DNA of 20,191 bases from Pseudomonadota bacterium (GTDB taxonomy: Bacteria; Pseudomonadota; Alphaproteobacteria; Rhizobiales; Methylopilaceae), in NCBI GenBank assembly GCA_023430145.1, contig JAEZCD010000087.1, positions 1 through 20,191 on the forward strand, given 5' to 3'. Shown one piece after another: positions 14,694-20,191 of this stretch (the stretch's first letter is position 1; the number at the start of each line of letters is the position of its first letter). Position numbers and translations under genes: made by a program. The notes beneath the pieces were generated by a model. It was not told the DNA's origin, searched no databases, and saw only the letters and a program-made list of their open reading frames with translations.

Positions 14694-15434
14694 ATGTTCG
14701 ACATCCGAAAATGCCTCGCCGAGGGCATCGGCACGTTCTGGCTCACCTTCGGCGGCTGCGGCAGCGCGGTGATCGCCGCCGGCTTCCCGGACGTCGGCAT
14801 CGGGCTTCTCGGCGTCTCCTTCGCCTTCGGCCTGACGGTGCTGACCATGGCCTATGCCATCGGCCACATCTCGGGCTGCCACCTCAACCCGGCGGTGACG
14901 GTGGGCCTCGCGGCCGGCGGCCGCTTCCCGGCCAGGGACATCCTGCCCTACATCGTTTCGCAGGTTATCGGCGCCATCATCGGCGCGGCGGTGCTGTACG
15001 TCATCGCCAGCGGCGCGGCGGGGTTCGATCTCGCCAAGGGATTCGCCTCCAACGGCTATGGCGAGCACTCGCCGGGCGGCTACAGCCTGACCGCGGCGCT
15101 CGTCGCCGAGATCGTGCTGACGGCGATGTTTTTGTTCATCATCATGGGCTCGACGCACGGCAAGGCGCCGCTGGGCTTCGCGCCGATCGCCATCGGCCTC
15201 GGGCTGACCTTGATCCACCTCATCAGCATCCCGGTCACCAACACCTCCGTGAACCCGGCGCGCAGCACCGGCCCTGCCCTGTTCGTCGGCGGCTGGGCGC
15301 TCCAGCAGCTGTGGCTGTTCTGGGTGGCGCCGCTGATCGGCGGCGCGCTCGGCGGCTTCATCTACCGCAGCCTCAGCGAGCAGCCCTCGGCCGACGTGAC
15401 GGGCGAGATCGAGCGCCCGCGGCGCCGCCGCTAG
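14694..15434 (+). CDS. aqpZ: Aquaporin Z
   Basis: This is a water channel of the inner membrane, 246 residues with six membrane helices in two inverted halves. Both pore motifs are intact: N65-P-A (SGCHLNPAVTVG) and N187-P-A (TNTSVNPARSTGP). The selectivity filter matches water-specific AqpZ, with Phe45, His175, Thr184 and Arg190, rather than the wider glycerol type. The segment LIHLISIPVTNTSVNPARST is almost the same as in E. coli AqpZ. The C-terminal tail is short and Arg-rich. AGGAGG at 14681-14686 gives a strong ribosome binding site. The gene is alone on its strand here, and its stop codon overlaps that of the convergent nucleotide-sugar dehydrogenase gene. Confidence 0.97.
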   Translation: MFDIRKCLAEGIGTFWLTFGGCGSAVIAAGFPDVGIGLLGVSFAFGLTVLTMAYAIGHISGCHLNPAVTVGLAAGGRFPARDILPYIVSQVIGAIIGAAVLYVIASGAAGFDLAKGFASNGYGEHSPGGYSLTAALVAEIVLTAMFLFIIMGSTHGKAPLGFAPIAIGLGLTLIHLISIPVTNTSVNPARSTGPALFVGGWALQQLWLFWVAPLIGGALGGFIYRSLSEQPSADVTGEIERPRRRR

Positions 15435-16750
15435 GCCGGCACGACGTTGGCCGCCTTGGCGAAGCGGCCGCGCGTGTCGACGACGAGCGGCGCATGCCGG
15501 GCGATGGTCGCGTAATCGAAGGCGTCGTGGTCGGTGACGAGCACGACGCAGTCGGTCTTCTCGAGCATGGCCGCGTCGATCGCCCGGCTCGCGAGATCGA
15601 ACTTGTACTTCCGCATCACCGGGAAGGTCGGCACCAGCGGATCGGAATAGCCGATGTCGGCGCCGAGCTCGCCGAGCAAGCGCAAAATCTCGGCCGCCGG
15701 CGTCTCGCGCGAATCGTCGACGTTCTTCTTGTAGGCGACGCCGAGCACCAGGATGCGGCTGCCGCGCACCGGCTTGCCGCGGTCGTTGAGCGCCCGCACC
15801 ACCTTCTGCACCACCCAGTCCGGCATGGCGCTGTTGATCTCGCCGGCGAGCTCGATGAAGCGCGTGTTGACGCCGAACTCGCGCGCCTTCCAGGTGAGGT
15901 AGAACGGATCGATCGGGATGCAGTGGCCGCCGAGGCCGGGCCCGGGCGTATAGGGGACGAAGCCGAACGGCTTCGTCGCCGCGGCGCGGATGATCTCGAA
16001 GATGTCGAGCCCCATCCGGTCGGCGATGATCTTCATCTCGTTGACGAGGCCGATGTTGACCGCCCGGTGGATGTTCTCGAGCAGCTTCGTCATCTCGGCG
16101 GCCCGCGTCGAGCTGACCGGCACGACCCGGTCGACGATGGCGCCGTAGAGCCGCTCGGCGAGGGCCGCGCAGGCGGGCGTGACGCCGCTCACCACCTTTG
16201 GGATTTTCCGCGCCTCGAGCGGATTGCCCGGATCCTCGCGCTCGGGCGAATAGGCGAGGAAGTAACCCTCGCCGAGACGCAGGCCGGTCGTCTCGAGGAT
16301 CGGCCGCACCACCTCCTCGGTGGTGCCGGGATAGGTGGTGCTCTCGAGGCAGACGAGGTTTCCGGGGCGCAGATGCGCGGCGACCGTCTCGACGGTGCCG
16401 ACGACGTAGCCGAGGTCGGGCTCGCGATAGGCGTCGAGCGGCGTCGGCACGCAGACGACGAAGATGTCGGCGGCGTCGAGCCGGGCCGGATCGGCGGTGG
16501 CCTGCATGCCGCCGGCCATCGCCGCCGCGATGCGCGCCGCCGGCAGGTGGCTGAGATAGGATTCGCCGCGCGCCAGCCGCCGCGGCTTTTCCGGATCGAC
16601 ATCGAAGCCGAGCACCGGAAAGCCCGCCTCGGCGAGGCGCAGCGCCAGCGGCAGCCCGACATAGCCGAGCCCGAGCACGGCGACCGTCGCGCGGCGGCGG
16701 TCAATGCGGTCGAGCAGCGCCGCGAAAGTCGAGGCCTCGAGGTCGGCCAT
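15431..16750 (-). CDS. Nucleotide-sugar dehydrogenase (UDP-GlcNAc/UDP-Glc 6-dehydrogenase family, WbpA-like)
   Basis: This family oxidises C6 of a nucleotide sugar to a uronic acid in two NAD-dependent steps, in the cytoplasm, supplying precursors for surface polysaccharides. The 439-residue product has the N-terminal Rossmann motif VAVLGLGYVGLPLA (23-36), CLESTTYPGTTEE (134-146) and Lys221 in EMTKLLEN. The catalytic Cys277 lies in GPGLGGHCIPIDPFYL, and a second Rossmann-like C-terminal domain begins ILVLGVAYKKNVDDSRETPA. GGHCIPIDPFYL is the form usual in the WbpA/TviB branch (UDP-GlcNAc type), but substrate assignment by motif is uncertain. I chose ATG 16750; ATG 16801 and TTG 16825 are in frame upstream, and no start has a good ribosome binding site. 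No other polysaccharide genes lie next to it. Confidence 0.92.
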   Translation of the reverse strand: MADLEASTFAALLDRIDRRRATVAVLGLGYVGLPLALRLAEAGFPVLGFDVDPEKPRRLARGESYLSHLPAARIAAAMAGGMQATADPARLDAADIFVVCVPTPLDAYREPDLGYVVGTVETVAAHLRPGNLVCLESTTYPGTTEEVVRPILETTGLRLGEGYFLAYSPEREDPGNPLEARKIPKVVSGVTPACAALAERLYGAIVDRVVPVSSTRAAEMTKLLENIHRAVNIGLVNEMKIIADRMGLDIFEIIRAAATKPFGFVPYTPGPGLGGHCIPIDPFYLTWKAREFGVNTRFIELAGEINSAMPDWVVQKVVRALNDRGKPVRGSRILVLGVAYKKNVDDSRETPAAEILRLLGELGADIGYSDPLVPTFPVMRKYKFDLASRAIDAAMLEKTDCVVLVTDHDAFDYATIARHAPLVVDTRGRFAKAANVVPA

Positions 16751-16867
16751 GGGGGTCCCCGGCAGGTTGCGCCGCGGATGCGGATGCGGCGCCTCGGCCA
16801 TAGGCAGATCGCTTCGCCGGCGCAAGCAGCAGGCTACGGAAGCAACGCCGCTGTTGCACTCCGCGCC

Positions 16868-16891
16868 GGCATCGCCACATGCGTGGATGCC
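16868..16891. promoter_or_regulatory. Imperfect dyad between the divergent sugar dehydrogenase and cyclase genes
   Basis: GGCAT...ATGCC and the inner CCAC...GTGG pair around an ATGC centre, with a 2-nt CG bulge on the left. It sits in the 232-nt divergent gap, about 90-115 nt before the cyclase. It could be an operator or a short RNA hairpin; no consensus that I know fits it. Nothing else was recognised in this gap. Confidence 0.3.
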
Positions 16892-16982
16892 GCGACGCCG
16901 ATGTGGAGATTCTTCCTAGCTCGGCGGTGCCGCCGGAGGGTCGGCGGCGTTGACGCCAGAACGAAACAGCCGACGGGTGCGC

Positions 16983-18338
16983 ATGGACCAGCAGACTAAA
17001 TCGAGGGAGCCGGCGCGGGCGGAGCGGCGGCCGCGCTCGGCCGCGCCGGCGCACGAGCCGCCGCGCCGCCTCGACAGCCTCGCCGACTGGCTCGTCACGC
17101 AGGCGCTCGCGGACGCCGACATCGAGGCGGTGATCGCCGGCTGCTGCGACCGCCTCGCCGAGGCCGGCGTGCCGCTCGTGCGCGCGCACTTCACCTTCTC
17201 GGTGCTGCATCCGCTCTACAGCGCCGTCGGCTACCTCTGGCGCAAGAACGGCGGGCTCGAGGTCTCGGGCTATCGGCATCTGCGCGACGGCGTCGAGCCC
17301 GACCGCTATCTCAACAGCCCCTATTATCATCTGCGCAAGAACAAGCTCGCCTCCCTGCGGCGCGCGCCGCTCGCCGCAGGCGAGCCCGAATTCCCGATCC
17401 TCGCCGAGCTGCGCGAGGAGGGCGTGACCGACTACGTCGCCTATTCGATCGGCTTCGATGCGGCCAGCGAGCAGGGCATGATGGGCTCCTGGGCGACGGA
17501 CCGGCAGGGCGGCTTCTCGGCCGCCGACATGTATGTTCTCGAGCACATCCAGGACCGGCTCGCGGTCGCCTGCAAGGTCGGCATCCGCACCGCCATCACC
17601 GCCCGCGTGCTCTCCACCTATCTCGGCCGCAGCGCGGGCGAGCGGGTGCTGTCGGGTCAGATCAAGCGCGGCGACGCCGAGACCATCCGCGCCGCCCTCG
17701 TCTGGGGCGACCTGCGCGACTCGACGGCGCTCGCCGAGCGGCTCGGCCGCGGCCCCTATTCGGAGGTGCTGAACCTCTTCTTCGACACCGTCGCCGGGGC
17801 GATCGAGGATGCCGGCGGCGAGATCCTCAGCCTCGCCGGCGACGGCTTCCTCGCCGTGTTCCCGACCCGCCGGCGGCGCCGCGACATCGTCCGCGCTTGC
17901 CGCAAGGCGCTCGCCGGGGCGATCGAGGCGCCGCTGCGCATGGCCGAGGTGAATGCCGAGCTCCAGAGGCAGCGCAAGGAGCCGCTGCATTTCGGCCTCG
18001 GCCTGCATGTCGGCAACATCATGTACGGCAATGTCGGCCTCGTCGATCGCCTCGCCTTCTCGGCCTTCGGCGCGACGGTGAACGAGACGGTGCGGCTGCA
18101 GGAGATCGCCAAGCGGCATGCCATCCCGGTCGTCGCCAGCGCCGAGTTCGTCGGCTATGTCGGCGGCGCCTGGGAATCGCTCGGCGAGAAGGAGCTGCGC
18201 GGCTTCGAGCAGCCGGTCGACGTCTTCCGGCCGCTCGACCGCACCGGCGAGGAGCGTCGCATCCCGCGCCGCGACCGCAGCCTGCAGGGCCTCACCGACG
18301 CCGAGGCGATCGTGCTCCTGCACCGCAGCGCGACGTAA
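16983..18338 (+). CDS. Class III adenylate/guanylate cyclase homologue with N-terminal GAF-like region
   Basis: The product is a soluble 451-residue protein without membrane segments. Residues 1-29 are basic and low complexity, and 30-210 look like a GAF-type sensory region. The cyclase domain (about 235-415) follows. Metal-binding Asp243 (WGDLRDST) and Asp287 (AGDGFLAVF) are present, as are the transition-state Asn367 and Arg371 (ATVNETVRL). The usual adenine-selecting Lys is Ser283 (ILSLAGD), and the usual Asp is Ala358 (RLAFSAFG). Activity, and whether the product is cAMP, are therefore open. The start is uncertain: ATG 16983 has no good ribosome binding site, while TTG 16950 has GGAGGG at 16935-16940 and would add 11 residues. 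It precedes the phosphatase gene by 86 nt. Confidence 0.85.
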   Translation: MDQQTKSREPARAERRPRSAAPAHEPPRRLDSLADWLVTQALADADIEAVIAGCCDRLAEAGVPLVRAHFTFSVLHPLYSAVGYLWRKNGGLEVSGYRHLRDGVEPDRYLNSPYYHLRKNKLASLRRAPLAAGEPEFPILAELREEGVTDYVAYSIGFDAASEQGMMGSWATDRQGGFSAADMYVLEHIQDRLAVACKVGIRTAITARVLSTYLGRSAGERVLSGQIKRGDAETIRAALVWGDLRDSTALAERLGRGPYSEVLNLFFDTVAGAIEDAGGEILSLAGDGFLAVFPTRRRRRDIVRACRKALAGAIEAPLRMAEVNAELQRQRKEPLHFGLGLHVGNIMYGNVGLVDRLAFSAFGATVNETVRLQEIAKRHAIPVVASAEFVGYVGGAWESLGEKELRGFEQPVDVFRPLDRTGEERRIPRRDRSLQGLTDAEAIVLLHRSAT

Positions 18339-18356
18339 GGCGGGAGAGGAGGCCGG

Positions 18357-18374
18357 CCGTCACCGGAGTGACAT
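18357..18374 (+). promoter_or_regulatory. Candidate Pho box before the alkaline phosphatase gene
   Basis: CCGTCAC, four nucleotides (CGGA), then GTGACAT matches the PhoB box form CTGTCAT-N4-CTGTCAT at five of seven positions in each half, with the correct 11-nt period. It ends 50 nt before the ATG at 18425, a usual distance for a PhoB-activated promoter. The same bases also form an inverted repeat, GTCAC/GTGAC, so another regulator is possible. Confidence 0.45.
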
Positions 18375-18424
18375 CGGTTAGGAGCTAGCCAAGGGCCGAA
18401 CCGCACAGCCTGGAGACTTTCCGA

Positions 18425-20167
18425 ATGCGCGCCCTCCTAGCCGCCCTCGCCGCGACCACCTGCCTCGTCTCCGCGGCCACCGCCGCGACCGTCTATCCGC
18501 TCGACCGGGCGACGATCCTCGCCGGCTCGCCGTTCGACATGAAGGTCGAGTTCGCGTCCGTGGTGAAGCCGGGCGACGTCAAGGTGACGATCAATGGCGA
18601 GCCGGCCGAGAAAGTGCTCGGCAAGGCCGTCGAGTTCGTCGAGAAGGAGCCCGGCGTCGACGCCTCCGCGATCCTCATCCGCGCCGCCCGCATCGGCAAG
18701 CCCGGCACATACACGCTCGAGGCTTCGGCCGGCGGCGATGCCAAGACCGTCGTCTGGGAGGTGTTCGCCACCCCGTCGACCGCGAAAGCCAAGAACGTCA
18801 TCCTGATCGTCGGCGACGGCCTCTCGGTCGCCCATCGCACCGGCGCCCGGATCATGTCGAAGGGCATGACCGAGGGCAAGGCGAACGGCCGCCTCGCCAT
18901 GGACGACCTCGAGCGCTCGGCCTTCATCGGCACCTCGGCGACGAACGGCATCGCCACCGACAGCGCCAACACGATGTCGGCCATGGTGACCGGCCACAAG
19001 ACGGCGGTGAACGCGCTCGGCGTCTATGCCGACCGGACCAAGAACAGCCTCGACGATCCCAGGGTCGAGACGATCGCCGAGGCGCTGCGCCGGACGACCA
19101 AGAAGTCGGTCGGCGTCGTCTCCAACTCCGAGATCCAGGACGCGACGCCGGCCGCGATGGTCGCGCATACGCGCCTGCGCGCCGACAAGGAGGCGATCAC
19201 GGGCATGTTCCTCGACGTCCAGCCCGACGTCGTGCTCGGCGGCGGCTCGGCCTATTTCCTGCCGAAGAGCACGCCGGGCTCCAAGCGCAAGGACGACAAG
19301 GACTACATCGCCCTGTTCAAGGACGCCGGCTATGCGCTCGCGACCGACAAGGCCGAGCTCGCCGCCGCGGCCGGCACCAACAGCGGCAAGATCCTCGGCC
19401 TGTTCCACCCCGGCAACATGGACACCACGCTCGACCGCGAGTTCCTGAAGAAGGGCACGGTGTCGAAGTTCCCGAATCAGCCCGGCCTCGTCGAGATGAC
19501 GCAGGTGGCGCTCGACCAGCTGTCGAAGAACCCGGAGGGCTTCTTCCTGATGGTCGAGGGCGCCTCGATCGACAAGATGGCGCATCCGATGGACTGGGAC
19601 CGCTCGCTGGTCGACACGATCGAGCTCGACCACGTCGTCGGCCTCGCTACGGAGTTCCAGAAGACGAATCCGGAGACGCTGGTCATCGTCGCCCCGGATC
19701 ACACCCACGGCCTGTCGATCATCGGCACGATCGACGACGACAAGCCGGGTGCTCAGATGCGCGACAAGGTCGGCGTCTACGGCAATTCGGGCTTCACGAA
19801 CTACGAGGACAAGAACAGCGACGGCTACCCGGACAAGGTGGACGTGTCCAAGCGCCTCGCCGTCTTCTCGAGCAACTATCCTGACCACTACGAGACGTTC
19901 CGGCCGAAGCTGGACGGCCCGTTCGTGCCGGCGGTGCAGAACGAGAAGAAGCAATACGTCGCCAACGAAGCCTACAAGGATGTTCCCGGCGCGGTCTTCC
20001 GCGAGGGCAACCTGCCGCGCTCGTCCGACACCGCCGTGCATACCGTGGACGACGTCGTCCTGCAGGCGAGCGGCCCCGGCTCGGAGGCCTTCAAGGGCTA
20101 TCTCGAGCAGAGCGACGTCTACCGCATCATCGCCGATGCGATGGCCATCGCCCCGGTCCGCGACTGA
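18425..20167 (+). CDS. Secreted alkaline phosphatase (PhoA superfamily)
   Basis: This periplasmic metal-dependent phosphomonoesterase has 580 residues. A Sec signal peptide covers 1-20/21 (ATAA cut). An extra beta-rich region at about 22-118 precedes the catalytic domain, which begins NVILIVGDG with metal ligand Asp131. The nucleophile is Ser180 in ATDSANTMSAMVTGHKT. Glu378 (MVEGASID), Asp383 and His387 (DKMAH), Asp425/His426 (APDHTHG) and His539 (TAVHTVDDV) complete the metal set. A Ca-binding-like loop, DKNSDGYPDKVD (462-473), sits in a large insert before the C-terminal part. The ATG has GGAG about 10 nt upstream. A possible Pho box lies upstream, so phosphate starvation control is plausible. 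The stop at 20165-20167 is complete. Confidence 0.93.
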   Translation: MRALLAALAATTCLVSAATAATVYPLDRATILAGSPFDMKVEFASVVKPGDVKVTINGEPAEKVLGKAVEFVEKEPGVDASAILIRAARIGKPGTYTLEASAGGDAKTVVWEVFATPSTAKAKNVILIVGDGLSVAHRTGARIMSKGMTEGKANGRLAMDDLERSAFIGTSATNGIATDSANTMSAMVTGHKTAVNALGVYADRTKNSLDDPRVETIAEALRRTTKKSVGVVSNSEIQDATPAAMVAHTRLRADKEAITGMFLDVQPDVVLGGGSAYFLPKSTPGSKRKDDKDYIALFKDAGYALATDKAELAAAAGTNSGKILGLFHPGNMDTTLDREFLKKGTVSKFPNQPGLVEMTQVALDQLSKNPEGFFLMVEGASIDKMAHPMDWDRSLVDTIELDHVVGLATEFQKTNPETLVIVAPDHTHGLSIIGTIDDDKPGAQMRDKVGVYGNSGFTNYEDKNSDGYPDKVDVSKRLAVFSSNYPDHYETFRPKLDGPFVPAVQNEKKQYVANEAYKDVPGAVFREGNLPRSSDTAVHTVDDVVLQASGPGSEAFKGYLEQSDVYRIIADAMAIAPVRD

Positions 20168-20191
20168 CCTCGAAGCCGTGCCCGGCCCCGC

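Noticed and set aside
18359..18372. CRP/cAMP site, because of the nearby cyclase
   Set aside because: The dyad is GTCAC-N4-GTGAC, the inverse orientation of the TGTGA-N6-TCACA site. The Pho box reading fits better.
18437..20041. Minus-strand open frame of 534 codons antisense to the alkaline phosphatase
   Set aside because: No motifs, and the sense frame has a full set of catalytic residues and a signal peptide.

Overview
The window reads as ordinary chromosome from a high-GC alphaproteobacterium, most likely of the order Hyphomicrobiales (Rhizobiales). The GC content is very high by eye, and several genes are typical of that group: a DUF2842 protein, a CtaA/Cox15-type heme A synthase, the metY plus CoA-binding pair beside rplM-rpsI, and a soluble class III cyclase of the rhizobial kind. 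Twenty genes can be supported (nineteen complete, one tentative and cut by the left edge), plus a few intergenic palindromes and candidate regulatory sites. I see no rRNA, tRNA, CRISPR array, phage, insertion sequence or secretion cluster. No gene-free gap exceeds 300 bases; the largest are 6702-6961, 16751-16982, 7912-8135 and 9599-9811.

Layout. Positions 1-2602 hold minus-strand genes: a possible truncated gene at the edge, a two-domain VOC metalloenzyme, a CelD-like acyltransferase and a DUF2842 membrane protein. Divergent from these are heme A synthase (2683-3804) and a small membrane protein with an Ala/Pro-rich tail. Next is a minus-strand group running from 6701 to 4263: a secreted protein of unknown function, a CoA-binding protein and O-acetylhomoserine sulfhydrylase (MetY). 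Divergent from it is the rplM-rpsI operon (L13, S9), with a good alphaproteobacterial promoter match. A block of short palindromes and a terminator-like hairpin then lead into a glutathionyl-hydroquinone reductase-type GST (8136-9116).

The right half holds a DUF1428 protein and an SDR oxidoreductase (divergent), exonuclease III, and an AceE-like/transketolase-like E1 enzyme with a dihydrofolate reductase-like protein 10 nt behind it. Then come aquaporin Z, a nucleotide-sugar dehydrogenase convergent with it and sharing a CTAG stop, a class III adenylate/guanylate cyclase homologue, and a PhoA-superfamily alkaline phosphatase preceded by a possible Pho box.

Most of the content is housekeeping or core accessory metabolism, and I do not see a new multi-gene system. 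The points most worth checking are: the cyclase, which keeps its metal-binding and transition-state residues but lacks the usual base-selecting Lys/Asp pair; a REP-like palindrome that supplies the last 15 codons of the DHFR-like gene; a terminator-like hairpin abutting the GST ribosome binding site; the Pho-box-like repeat before the phosphatase; and the solitary AceE-like E1. Very long open frames antisense to real genes (up to 933 codons) occur throughout and are treated as high-GC shadows.
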